Positions 27,192 through 36,547 of a stretch of 63,180 nucleotides of DNA are shown one piece after another. The position numbers were made by a program, and so were the translations under genes. How positions within the stretch are numbered: the stretch's first letter is position 1; every line of letters starts with the position of its first letter. Under the pieces are notes generated by a model. It was not told where the DNA came from. It did not search any database and saw only the letters and a list, made by a program, of their open reading frames with translations. The DNA comes from CAZCCM01 sp964616165 (GTDB lineage Bacteria; Bacillota; Clostridia; TANB77; CAG-508). The DNA lies in the NCBI GenBank assembly GCA_964616165.1, contig CAZTTS010000006.1:1-63180 (forward strand), read 5' to 3'.

Positions 27192-29972
27192 TTATGACCT
27201 ATTTGAACCTGGGGCACTTAATCTAAGATTTTTTCTGTTTTGATCATAAATTTCTCTATTGGTTTTCCTATATTGCTTATTTGCTCTTATGCTATCTCTT
27301 TTTGACCAAGTTGTTATTTGTCCATCTGGAGATTTTCTGTGTACAACTCTTGCTCTTCTTCTATCTATTTGCATTATCTTACTATTAAATTGGAAATTAC
27401 TCATTAATCCGAAATATAGCCCTGTAGGTACTCCTGAATCTGCAAAAGAAATAGGGAAAAACAATGTCGCTCCTACAGCTTGCAATCCTAACTTACCTGC
27501 TTTTTTAAAGTCACTTATTGTTTTTTGATATTCTTCTCTTCCTGCTTTTCCTTTACCCATTTTAAATTCTTTAATTACAGAATCTCTAAATTTGTCTTGT
27601 AATCCTGGTGATAATTTAATTTTTCCTTCATCAAAGTCATATGAGTAAGTTCTACCTTTAATTCTTCTTCGACCTTCTTCAACTGTTGACATACCTTCAA
27701 GAACTCTTCTATATCTATTTGAAGTATATTTTAATTGATTATACCCCTTAACAAGTTTTTTGGTCTTCATTATTTTTGATGATTCTATTAGTCTTATTCT
27801 ATCTTTTTCTTGTTCTGAAAAAGCAAGATTACTATTTGGATCCATTCTGTCAGCAATTTCTTTTTCAGAATATCCTTGTAATTTCATTATTTCTTCTAGT
27901 TGTTTTTGTTTCTTTTCTCTTCTCTTTTCTTGTCTTGCAGTTTCAACAGGTAAACCTGCTTTTGCTCGTCTTCTTCTTCTAGTTTCACTTGCATATTGAC
28001 TTAAATTATATGCTCCTCTAAACCCTGCAGATCCAATTGTTTTAGGGGCCGCCAAAAATGGTTTTAATATTTTTTTCGTAAACTTACTTCGTGTTTCTTT
28101 ATCGATATTCTTTGTTAATATAGAAGCAACAGCAAATCCCGCAGCATAATCTTTAAAGCTTGATTTTTCCAGAACATTATCTAGTGTACTATGTTTTTTC
28201 GCTCCTCTTATGTTAAATACTTGACGTATAAGTTTATCTGCTTCTAATAAGAATTTTAATAAAACAAACATTATTATAAAGCCAATTATGCTTTCTGAAG
28301 CAAGAATATATGTTATAGGAATAAAAACTAAATATACAAAAGCTTGTATAACCTGTATTAATACATTAAAAGTATATTCTTTAATCCAATCTGTTCTTAC
28401 AGAAGATTTTCCTTTAATTGTTCTAATCATTAAATCATAAATCATTAGTAATGGTCCTAATAGCGAAAGTAAAAATACTACTAAAAATCTTTTTACATAT
28501 ATCAAAAGAAACTTGAAAGTATACCACATTAGAACCGTATACATTATAGTTGCAGGTACTCCAACAGATAATTTTATGCTATAAGCTCTGGTTCTTAAAG
28601 TCTCCATTATCGTATAATTTCTACCCATATCTGTTTGAATATATGATCCACCCATGCTTTCCATTGCCTGATCTGCATATTTACCCAAGAAATTAATTGC
28701 CCATGTATGAATCTCTAAAATTACTATCATGTATACTAATAAAAGCAACATTTCAACAAAAGCTTTAAGCCAACTCATGGCTCTTTTCTTATATGTAGCC
28801 TTTTTCATAGCTACTGATTCAACAGCTGCCATAATAGCATTAATTAACAAAGCAACTAGTAATAATAATAAACCTAATGCATATAATACTATGAATATAA
28901 GAGCAAAATAATCTTTTATTATTAGTAATGGTCCATCTTCTAAGTCTGCAAACTCTTCTTCTAAATTTTCACCGTGTAATTCTTCTAAATCAAGCCCTGT
29001 AGGACTATATTTTAATAATCTTTGTTTTACAGCTTCCTTGCTTTCAAAAAAATTAACATTTAAAACTTCAACTCTATTAAATAATATATTTTCAATATTA
29101 ACAGTTCTCTTTGAATCAGTATAGAATCCAACATTGCCTTTTCTATAGCTGCCGGAACCTACATTTTTTACTACTAAGGAGTCAAAAGCATTTGTTACTA
29201 AAGTTTCTGCCAATATTACCCACCCCAATATTCCTAGGTTAAATACTGAAGCAATTAAGCCTAAAACATAATCTACAATTTCAAAAAGGAAGTTTACAAG
29301 CCATTTCCAAAAATTAAACCTGCTTTTTGAAAAATGTCCTTCAGGTATGCCTTTATAAAAGAAATCGCCATCATAAATAGTTTTTCTAAAATCTTGTAAA
29401 TACAAACTGTTTTTTGAACCTGATTTAAATGTCCCTCTTGAAATTCCAGCATCTGAAAACTTTATAAGTGATTCGGGATCTTCCATTACTCCATTTTTAG
29501 ATATTTTAATATGTATTTCTGAATTTGTTCCTACATAGCCAATTTCTTGACCTACCATAACTTGATTTCCAACTAAAGGAATGGGCTGATTAATAAAACC
29601 TGAAATTGTCCAAGTATACTCATCACTTCTCTTAACTTGAATAATATATTTATCAATTTCATTCCATTCTGATTTTACTACTGTTCCAGATGAAGGAGCT
29701 AAAACTGCTGTTCCACTTGGAATAGATATAGTTGTACTAGAATTACTTTCTGGACTAAACTTTTTTGTAATTTCTCCCGGAACAACAGATACATTTCTCC
29801 ACTCTAAATTGCCCACTTCTTCTAAGACTTCATCTGTTTCATCAGTATTTGTAAAGTTCTTTTGAAAAAAACTTCCAAGAGCCAAGACCTGTACAGGATA
29901 CATTGTCAACATAATAACCAGTAAACTTAATGCTATTAACTTAAATCCAAATTTTTTTAATTTTGTTTTCAT
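27192..29972 (-). CDS. VirB6/TrbL-like protein with N-terminal degenerate M23 domain (3 of 4)
   Basis: This 926-residue protein has a signal peptide (1-32) and then an M23/LytM-like domain (about 55-170): GTAVLAPSSGTVVKSEW, a VMVGQEIGYVG turn and SEIHIKISKNGVMEDP, where the usual HLHFEI motif has lost its first His. It is therefore probably a binding rather than a cutting domain. The VirB6-like core follows (about 215-590) with ILFNRVEVLNVNFFE, a WLKAFVEMLLLLVYM pair and WIKEYTFNVLIQVIQAFVY. The C-terminal 330 residues are basic and soluble, with RRRRR-like stretches. Its neighbours on both sides in the operon are VirB6-like. An envelope channel subunit that also touches peptidoglycan is a reasonable inference. 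Confidence 0.7.
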   Translation of the reverse strand: MKTKLKKFGFKLIALSLLVIMLTMYPVQVLALGSFFQKNFTNTDETDEVLEEVGNLEWRNVSVVPGEITKKFSPESNSSTTISIPSGTAVLAPSSGTVVKSEWNEIDKYIIQVKRSDEYTWTISGFINQPIPLVGNQVMVGQEIGYVGTNSEIHIKISKNGVMEDPESLIKFSDAGISRGTFKSGSKNSLYLQDFRKTIYDGDFFYKGIPEGHFSKSRFNFWKWLVNFLFEIVDYVLGLIASVFNLGILGWVILAETLVTNAFDSLVVKNVGSGSYRKGNVGFYTDSKRTVNIENILFNRVEVLNVNFFESKEAVKQRLLKYSPTGLDLEELHGENLEEEFADLEDGPLLIIKDYFALIFIVLYALGLLLLLVALLINAIMAAVESVAMKKATYKKRAMSWLKAFVEMLLLLVYMIVILEIHTWAINFLGKYADQAMESMGGSYIQTDMGRNYTIMETLRTRAYSIKLSVGVPATIMYTVLMWYTFKFLLIYVKRFLVVFLLSLLGPLLMIYDLMIRTIKGKSSVRTDWIKEYTFNVLIQVIQAFVYLVFIPITYILASESIIGFIIMFVLLKFLLEADKLIRQVFNIRGAKKHSTLDNVLEKSSFKDYAAGFAVASILTKNIDKETRSKFTKKILKPFLAAPKTIGSAGFRGAYNLSQYASETRRRRRAKAGLPVETARQEKRREKKQKQLEEIMKLQGYSEKEIADRMDPNSNLAFSEQEKDRIRLIESSKIMKTKKLVKGYNQLKYTSNRYRRVLEGMSTVEEGRRRIKGRTYSYDFDEGKIKLSPGLQDKFRDSVIKEFKMGKGKAGREEYQKTISDFKKAGKLGLQAVGATLFFPISFADSGVPTGLYFGLMSNFQFNSKIMQIDRRRARVVHRKSPDGQITTWSKRDSIRANKQYRKTNREIYDQNRKNLRLSAPGSNRS

Positions 29973-30084
29973 TGTTTTTCTTTTTTCTTTTTTTATTTTG
30001 CCATCTTTTTTAATCTTTTTTTGTTCTTTTACTTAATTTTTTATATTTTTATTTTTATATTTTCAAATATATATCTTTATAACC

Positions 30085-31389
30085 TTACAATGCCTTAATT
30101 TTAACATCATCAAAGTATAAATAATTGCTTTTAATATATTTTAATTCAAAACTTCCTTCTCCTATATGTAATTCAACAACAGCACCTGTATTAATATTAA
30201 TCCTAAATATTCCTTCGTTTGTAATTGAATAAAACAAAAACTCATCTGTTGCCAGCAAATAATCTGCTACTTTTGCTGTATTTATATTAAAATTATTATT
30301 ATTTATTTTAGAAATTATTGATACATTCCCAAAAGTATAGTTCATACGATTAGTTTCATAATATACTGTGTATTTAGATAATTTTTTTAATATTTTATAT
30401 TCTTGCTCTGTTTCTGTTGCTTCTACTTTTTCTAAATAACTATTGTTAACATTGAAATATTTATAAATATCATTATCACTATAAACTTTTTCTGGCCAAG
30501 AAAAATTCTTTTTGTTTTGTTCATTTGTTACTCTTTCTATTTCTTCTTTCATAATTAAATTATAGTTTTTGTATTTAACATTAGTTTTCTTTTGTAAGTT
30601 TTCTACTGAATATTCTTCATTATCACTGTAATAATTTGAATATATATAAATACCGTTTTCATTGTCTTTTTCTTTAAAATATAATCTAATACCATAATCT
30701 GCATATATCAACTCTAGTCCATCTACATCATAGAAATATTGTGTATATGTGGGATATTTTTTGGTAATATCAGCAATAAATCTTTTTAGATTATTATTTT
30801 GTAAATATATATCATATAGTTGCCAAAATTCATTAAAATTATTTTGATTTCTTAAATAAGCTGCAACCTGTTTCCTTTCAGTATCAAAACTAATATAACA
30901 GTCTTTTGTTTTGTAAACTAGTAGATTGTTTTCATTATAATTAGGAGTACCTATTTTAGAAACTATATTAGAATTACTAGTGTTAACATTAATACCCTTT
31001 ATTATTTCGCCTTTGTATTCATCAAAAAATACTATACTTAATATCTGATCATAAGATTTTTTAATTTTAATCTGTCTTTTAGGAAAAACATAATATCCAT
31101 CATAAATATAATATTCTCCAAAACTATTTAAGCTCATTGAAGGAGTTTTTATTGCATGTAATAATTCAATAGCTGCTATTGATAAATCATTTTCTTTTTC
31201 ATTTATCGTAATATACGAGTCTGATGATTTATCAGTAACATCAGCTTGTCCATGATCTCCTATAGGAACATCAGGACTTTCTTCAACTCTTGGTTTCGAA
31301 AATATCAAAACAAAAATTATATATAGAATAAATATCCCTATAATCACAGCTATTGCTATTATCTTCTTTTTGTTTTGTCTATTTATCAT
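30085..31389 (-). CDS. Unrecognised bitopic protein inside the secretion locus
   Basis: This 434-residue protein has one N-terminal membrane helix (about 10-30), a short acidic linker and about 390 extracytoplasmic residues rich in Tyr, Asn and Lys with beta-type alternation. I see no known domain or catalytic motif. It lies 3 bases upstream (in coordinates) of the VirB6-like gene at 31392 and has an AAGAAGGG site before its ATG, so it is cotranscribed with the machine. Its large outer domain makes it a candidate structural part specific to this system. Confidence 0.65.
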   Translation of the reverse strand: MINRQNKKKIIAIAVIIGIFILYIIFVLIFSKPRVEESPDVPIGDHGQADVTDKSSDSYITINEKENDLSIAAIELLHAIKTPSMSLNSFGEYYIYDGYYVFPKRQIKIKKSYDQILSIVFFDEYKGEIIKGINVNTSNSNIVSKIGTPNYNENNLLVYKTKDCYISFDTERKQVAAYLRNQNNFNEFWQLYDIYLQNNNLKRFIADITKKYPTYTQYFYDVDGLELIYADYGIRLYFKEKDNENGIYIYSNYYSDNEEYSVENLQKKTNVKYKNYNLIMKEEIERVTNEQNKKNFSWPEKVYSDNDIYKYFNVNNSYLEKVEATETEQEYKILKKLSKYTVYYETNRMNYTFGNVSIISKINNNNFNINTAKVADYLLATDEFLFYSITNEGIFRININTGAVVELHIGEGSFELKYIKSNYLYFDDVKIKAL

Positions 31390-31391
31390 TA

Positions 31392-32630
31392 TTAACCCTT
31401 CTTGCCTTTTATAAATTCTTCTGATGATCTAATAACCATTAAATCTCTACTATCAAATAATCCTTTAATTATTTTTTCTACTCTACCAAACATTGATAAC
31501 AAAAACAGACCCATAAGTGGGCTTGTTACGGCAATAGCCCCTACCCCTCCAAGATAGAAAAGATAGATAACACAATGCAAAGGTTGTAAAAAATATGCAT
31601 AAAAATATTCTCTATAAAATTTTCCTAATATTTGGCTTTTATCGTCTTTTAATTTATCAACAGCATAAGTTACAGTTATTAAAGGTGACACAATGGTTAA
31701 TAAACCTAAAGTATAAAATCTCTTTAAATAAACTATTATAAATCTCATATAGATGATTATTAATAAAATATATGTAATTCCAGTCATCGCAGAGTTAAAT
31801 GAACCCATATGATTATTTGCATAACGCACATAAATTTCAAAGTTTGCTGCCTCAGAACTATTTATTATTCCAACTCTAGCTTGTGAAAGCAATCTAACCA
31901 TTACATCATTTACATTAGCAATAACAGCTAAAATTATTGGTAATATAAAAATCATAACAAAAGAAATCAGTACATTTATCATTGTGTTTTTTAGATTTGC
32001 ATGTTTTTGTGGAGTTCTAACTCCTGCATAAACTAGAACCATATTTATTGCTAAATAAATCATTACTCCAAGCAATAATAGAATTGCTATTGCTGACATA
32101 ATAACATTCCATTTTGCAACATTTATTTTAATTAAAGTAGTTATATCATCTCTAGTTTCATCAAAATCAAAAAAATTAGCATTAAAAAGATCAATGTCTC
32201 CAAAAAATAGTTTGTCTAGAGTAAAAGATTCTGTGTATACAGGTTGATTAATAAAATCTTCCATCTCTGTTCCTGGGAAAGCGACTATTCGTTTAGGAGC
32301 AAAAGAAGCCAATATAAGATCAAGAACAAAAGCAATTACCCTTCCAATCGTAATAAAAACATTGGGAATAAACATAAGAATTGATTCTCCAACTCCTACA
32401 GATTCAGGTTCTCTGTCTTGCTTCATTTTTGTAGTACCTGTAAAAAGTTTGTTTTCCGCAAAACTCTCACTTGGAGTTATCCCTTGCTCTTCCTTTTTTG
32501 TGTTACGACGTTCTGTTTCTTCCATGCTTTTTGTAGTATCCGCATAAACAAAATTAATTGGATACACAAAGTTTACCCAAAAGATTATTAATAATAAAAA
32601 TGCAATTATTTTTATTAATCTTTTACTCAT
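31392..32630 (-). CDS. VirB6/TrbL-like polytopic protein, minimal form (4 of 4)
   Basis: This 412-residue protein is the shortest of the four: signal peptide ending NFVYADTT, a linker, about seven hydrophobic helices and almost no tail. The shared motif reads LFFGDIDLFNANFFDF, then VAKWNVIMSAIAILLLLGV and the late helix YAYFLQPLHCVIYLF. Its ATG overlaps the end of the VirB4 gene by 8 bases (ATGAGTAA), implying coupled translation in matched amounts. That coupling is strong contextual support for a VirB6 role. Confidence 0.75.
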   Translation of the reverse strand: MSKRLIKIIAFLLLIIFWVNFVYPINFVYADTTKSMEETERRNTKKEEQGITPSESFAENKLFTGTTKMKQDREPESVGVGESILMFIPNVFITIGRVIAFVLDLILASFAPKRIVAFPGTEMEDFINQPVYTESFTLDKLFFGDIDLFNANFFDFDETRDDITTLIKINVAKWNVIMSAIAILLLLGVMIYLAINMVLVYAGVRTPQKHANLKNTMINVLISFVMIFILPIILAVIANVNDVMVRLLSQARVGIINSSEAANFEIYVRYANNHMGSFNSAMTGITYILLIIIYMRFIIVYLKRFYTLGLLTIVSPLITVTYAVDKLKDDKSQILGKFYREYFYAYFLQPLHCVIYLFYLGGVGAIAVTSPLMGLFLLSMFGRVEKIIKGLFDSRDLMVIRSSEEFIKGKKG

Positions 32631-34581
32631 GTTTGCCTTCTCGTTCTTGTTTTCTCCTTAACATTTCTACTTGTTTCGCTAAATTTGTTTCAACAAATTC
32701 AAATTCTTTTTTAGTTGGTTGAATTGCAATAATAGCTGCATCTTCTCCAATTTTTAAAAGTCCTTCTCCTATACTTGCTGTAGTTAAAAACGATGCTTCT
32801 CCACTACTTAATTTAAAAACTTCTCTAACATAGTCTATTTCAGATGCATCTTGTGATAAAAACAATTTTGTTTCTGAAGATGTTAAAACCACCTGTACCT
32901 CTGGCATTTCATAGAAATCCTGAAATCTCTGAGAAATAATAGCCAAAGAAACATTTCTTTTTCTAGCACGTCTTGCTGTAGTATTAAGAAAATCTACTGC
33001 TTCTGGATATGGTAATAACATCCACGCCTCATCAATAATAACTCTTTTCATTTTAGCTTTGCTTTTATCTTCACTATTTTTCTTAACATATTTTTCCCAC
33101 ACCCATGACAGAAGTATTTGCTGTGCTAAAGGTCTTGCAAATCTTTCTTCTAATTGTGATATGTCCAAATTTATAAAAGGTATGTCATCATCTAATAAAT
33201 CAAATGTTGATTGCCCGTCAAAGTATCCTAATTGTCCTCCTAAAGATCTTACATATTGTTTCATAACCTTTAGTAAGTATGAAAAGTGAAAATTATAATC
33301 TGCAACTTTATTTTCTTCTGCATTTTTAGCCATTGCATGATACCAAGACTCAATTGTTGGTAATTCCTTCTTTTCTTTTGTTATAAACTCTAAAGAATTT
33401 TCATCAATATTACTGTCTTTGTAAAGACTTGCAACTCTATGTGTAATGCCACATCTTTGATATTCTTGTGCTACAGCTTCTGATATAATTTGCTTTGTAA
33501 CTTCTGTAACATCTTTTGATTTAGTACTACCTCTTGCCATTGTTAATAATATTTGAGTAACATCTTCTACTTTAGATTCAACATTTAATACAACTCTTTC
33601 TTTACCAGTTATTTCATCTTTAATTATTTCCGGTTCAATATCAAAAATATTTAATATTGTACTCGAAGTTGGACTAATAGTAATATTAATACCTCCTAGC
33701 ACTTCAGCTAAAGCAGCATATTCACCTTCAACATCCAGAGCTAATGATGATATTCCTTGTAAAACAGCAGACCTTGATGTTAATGTTTTAATTGTAACAG
33801 ACTTTCCAGAACCAGATTTACCGAAAACCACCATATTATAATTTGTTAATTCTCGACTGAAATTATCAAAGAATATTGGTACACCAGTTTGTCTGTTAAA
33901 TCCTAAAGGTATGCCTGTATTATGTCCAATATCAGAAGTAAAGAAAGGAAAAACTGTTCCCATAGAATTTCTATCAAATGTATGAGATATATTTATTTTA
34001 TTATCATTAAAAGGTAGGTTTGATTGAAATGCTATATCTTGCATCGCCCAAGTTGGTTTTGCAACAAGCAATGTTCTTCCCATTGCAGCAGAAAATTCTT
34101 CTGTTAATCTATCAAGCTCTTCAACAGAATAAGCAAACATAGTCGATATAATAGAAGCACTAAAAAGACTATTCCATCCAGCTTCAATTTCATCTCTTAG
34201 TTCTTCTCTCTCATTCTTTTTAATAGTTAAAGATCTAGCACGATTAATATCTCCTCTATCTTGAGCAACTATTATTTCAGTAATCAAAGTATTAATTTCT
34301 TTATTTAAATCAGTTTGAGATAAAGAAACAGGAATAGCATTAATAAATACAGATATATTGATATCTCCAAAATTATACATATCTCTTAAAAACTCTGGAA
34401 ATACCGTTGTTCTTGGTAATGCTGTTACAACCATTGATCTTGTGAACTTACTTCTATTAGAAATAATTTCTAAATGATTTGTATATGTTGCATCAATACC
34501 TGCAGGAGCTATTAATTGTTTTATTCCTTTAACATTTTTGTATAAAATTCCTTTTTCTTTCTTCTTTTCTTCCTCAGCCAT
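32623..34581 (-). CDS. virB4: VirB4-family ATPase of a type IV secretion system
   Basis: This 652-residue protein is the clearest secretion marker. The Walker A loop is GKSGSGKS (about residues 254-261) and Walker B is RVIIDEAWMLL (about 512-522), followed by RRARKRNVSLAIISQRFQDF as in VirB4/TraC-type hexameric ATPases. The N-terminal 230 residues form the usual VirB4 membrane-docking domain (HTFDRNSMGTVFPFF just before the ATPase). It energises pilus or channel assembly at the inner face of the membrane. It overlaps the VirB6-like gene after it by 8 bases and follows a second, ATPase-less protein at 34597. Confidence 0.93.
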   Translation of the reverse strand: MAEEEKKKEKGILYKNVKGIKQLIAPAGIDATYTNHLEIISNRSKFTRSMVVTALPRTTVFPEFLRDMYNFGDINISVFINAIPVSLSQTDLNKEINTLITEIIVAQDRGDINRARSLTIKKNEREELRDEIEAGWNSLFSASIISTMFAYSVEELDRLTEEFSAAMGRTLLVAKPTWAMQDIAFQSNLPFNDNKINISHTFDRNSMGTVFPFFTSDIGHNTGIPLGFNRQTGVPIFFDNFSRELTNYNMVVFGKSGSGKSVTIKTLTSRSAVLQGISSLALDVEGEYAALAEVLGGINITISPTSSTILNIFDIEPEIIKDEITGKERVVLNVESKVEDVTQILLTMARGSTKSKDVTEVTKQIISEAVAQEYQRCGITHRVASLYKDSNIDENSLEFITKEKKELPTIESWYHAMAKNAEENKVADYNFHFSYLLKVMKQYVRSLGGQLGYFDGQSTFDLLDDDIPFINLDISQLEERFARPLAQQILLSWVWEKYVKKNSEDKSKAKMKRVIIDEAWMLLPYPEAVDFLNTTARRARKRNVSLAIISQRFQDFYEMPEVQVVLTSSETKLFLSQDASEIDYVREVFKLSSGEASFLTTASIGEGLLKIGEDAAIIAIQPTKKEFEFVETNLAKQVEMLRRKQEREGKHE

Positions 34582-34596
34582 ATGATTTCTCTCTTT

Positions 34597-35781
34597 CTAT
34601 TCTGATGATTTTTCTTCTGATTCTTCATCATCAACACCTTTTAGTGCTGTTTCATAAATTACTTGATCTAATTTATCTCTATAACCTTCAATATACTCTT
34701 TAGCTGCTTGTTTTACTTTAGCATTTTTCTTTTTCTTTGCTACTTCTAGTTCTGCTCTACGCTGTTTACTCGCTTTAACAATAGCACTTGTAGCTAAATT
34801 AATAGCATCTAATGAAATTTCTTCTTCTAACTTTTCTTTTCGTTTTTCTAAAACTTCTTTTGCTGTAGTATATAGCGCATCATATTCAGCATCTAAATAA
34901 TTTTCAATGCTCATAAATTCTGCAGCATCTCTATTATATCCATTAAATAATAGCTCAATTAATTCTTCTGAGTTTAAAACCCTAGATGTTACGCCAGAAG
35001 ATAGTAATGCACTACTCAAATTCGAGCATCTTGTAAATAACTCTTCAAAAACCATATCTTGAATTTCATCTTTAGAATATTGGCTAACTTTTGTTCCAAT
35101 TTCTGAGGTATAATATGATACAGCAACATATGATTTTTGATGTAATACATTTCGGCTATTACTTAATCTACCTACATAAGCTATAGTATCTTCAGCATAT
35201 TCTTTTATATTCATTTTTCTTCTTTTATTTCTTAATTCTTCTTCCGCAAAAGATTTGCTACCTTTTTGAGTTTCCTTTTGAATAATAATATCTGATTCTT
35301 TAATATCTTCTTCTATTTTTCTTAATCTATGTTCATAGCTTTCAATTAAATTATCATAATTTAAGCCTCTTGTTTGAACATATAGCTGAACTGGATATTT
35401 AATAATATTTAAAAATTGTTGAAAACCTTCTTCAATGGCAAACTTTTCCTCTTCTGATCTTAAGTCAAAGTTAATCCCATTACATGCAAGAACCATAACA
35501 AATTGAGATCTGTCTTTTCTTACAATCATTCCATCAACAACATCGTCAAAGTCCATAAACCTATAAATACTTTCAGTATTTAACACTCCATGAAATTTTC
35601 CACCCGATGTTTGACTAATTCTACTGCTCGTCTTGTCTTTACTTGTTTTTACTCTATCTATACTGTCTAAATCTTCATCTTTCCTACTTTTATAAAATAG
35701 ATAGGCTCCTAAAATAATTGTAAAGCCAAAGGCTGTTAATACTATTAACATTGTAATTGTTTGTATCAGTGATGATATCAT
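34597..35781 (-). CDS. Membrane protein resembling the VirB4/TraC N-terminal domain
   Basis: This 394-residue protein has an N-terminal membrane helix (about 5-30), then a domain with SQFVMVLACNGINFDLRS and EGFQQFLNIIKYPVQLYVQT, the pattern of the TraC/VirB4 N-terminal region, and a long charged helical C-terminal half ending in an acidic tail. There is no nucleotide-binding loop. GGAGG precedes the ATG. Placed between PrgI/VirB3-like and VirB4 genes, it may anchor VirB4 to the membrane. Small PrgI proteins with a separate TraC-N-type protein and VirB4 also occur in other monoderm and Patescibacteria type IV loci. Confidence 0.65.
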   Translation of the reverse strand: MISSLIQTITMLIVLTAFGFTIILGAYLFYKSRKDEDLDSIDRVKTSKDKTSSRISQTSGGKFHGVLNTESIYRFMDFDDVVDGMIVRKDRSQFVMVLACNGINFDLRSEEEKFAIEEGFQQFLNIIKYPVQLYVQTRGLNYDNLIESYEHRLRKIEEDIKESDIIIQKETQKGSKSFAEEELRNKRRKMNIKEYAEDTIAYVGRLSNSRNVLHQKSYVAVSYYTSEIGTKVSQYSKDEIQDMVFEELFTRCSNLSSALLSSGVTSRVLNSEELIELLFNGYNRDAAEFMSIENYLDAEYDALYTTAKEVLEKRKEKLEEEISLDAINLATSAIVKASKQRRAELEVAKKKKNAKVKQAAKEYIEGYRDKLDQVIYETALKGVDDEESEEKSSE

Positions 35782-35782
35782 T

Positions 35783-36115
35783 TTATTCCTCCTTCTCTAA
35801 AACTTTTAGAGAACGTCTTTGTTTAAACTTTATATATTTCATTATTACTTCATCTATATACATTCCACTTATTGATTTGGTAATAGGGAAAGAATGAATT
35901 TCTGGAATTTTCATAGTACCGATAGCAAATCCTATTCCTCCCAAAATTACTACTAATACTATCATTCCAATAGTAGAAAACACAGCTTTTAAAAAACTAC
36001 CTACAATAATACCAATAATAATTCCTATTATTGTTGTTAAAATAGATCGCCCATTAAATATATATAATATTCGCCCTTCATTTTGTGATTCTCTTGGTAT
36101 TTCGTGTTTTCTCAT
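35783..36115 (-). CDS. PrgI-family (VirB3-like) small membrane protein
   Basis: This 110-residue protein has a short charged N-terminus (HEIPRESQNEGRILYIFNGR), two adjacent membrane helices (about 25-45 and 49-68) and a basic C-terminus (KYIKFKQRRSLKVLEKEE). That is the layout of PrgI/VirB3 proteins, which sit next to VirB4 in Gram-positive type IV loci. AGGAG precedes the ATG, and the gene is directly joined to the pilin gene before it and the TraC-N-like gene after it. Confidence 0.75.
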   Translation of the reverse strand: MRKHEIPRESQNEGRILYIFNGRSILTTIIGIIIGIIVGSFLKAVFSTIGMIVLVVILGGIGFAIGTMKIPEIHSFPITKSISGMYIDEVIMKYIKFKQRRSLKVLEKEE

Positions 36116-36547
36116 CTAATCTCCTAAATTTATTACTTCTGATAAAATTTGCACTAAATATTTCCAAATAGGGTAAGCTGATAATAAAACTACAGACGAT
36201 ATTAAAAAACCCACTAGCTTTGATTGTAATGCTGCTTTAGCCTGAGGATCGGCAGTTGTTTGAAAATATTGTATTCCCAAAAACATAGATGCCCCCATAA
36301 CTACTGCAACTCCCACCCAATATAATGCATTTATAATTGGTTGTATTTCATTTGTAATTTCTCTTCCGACTTCAAAATCTCCCTCAGCTGAGCCTTGACT
36401 TAAAAAGGTTTTAACTGAATTAAAAATATTTTTTAGACTAAAACTCGGAGAATCTGGTGCTGCATAAACATTCTTAGGCAAGAATATAAGCAAAAAGCTT
36501 ATTAAAATCATTGTAATTATTATTAATTTTATTGTCTTTGTTTTCAT
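36116..36547 (-). CDS. VirB2/TrbC-like pilin-type protein, leading gene of the leftward operon
   Basis: This 143-residue protein has a signal peptide ending NVYAAPDSP, a loop, then two hydrophobic helices (about 75-95 and 108-130) joined by a polar turn (TADPQAKAALQSK). This is the pattern of VirB2/TrbC pilins of monoderms. GGAG precedes the ATG. As the first gene of the main operon its product should be abundant. Three further genes of the same architecture are divergently transcribed from the same control region. Confidence 0.7.
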   Translation of the reverse strand: MKTKTIKLIIITMILISFLLIFLPKNVYAAPDSPSFSLKNIFNSVKTFLSQGSAEGDFEVGREITNEIQPIINALYWVGVAVVMGASMFLGIQYFQTTADPQAKAALQSKLVGFLISSVVLLSAYPIWKYLVQILSEVINLGD

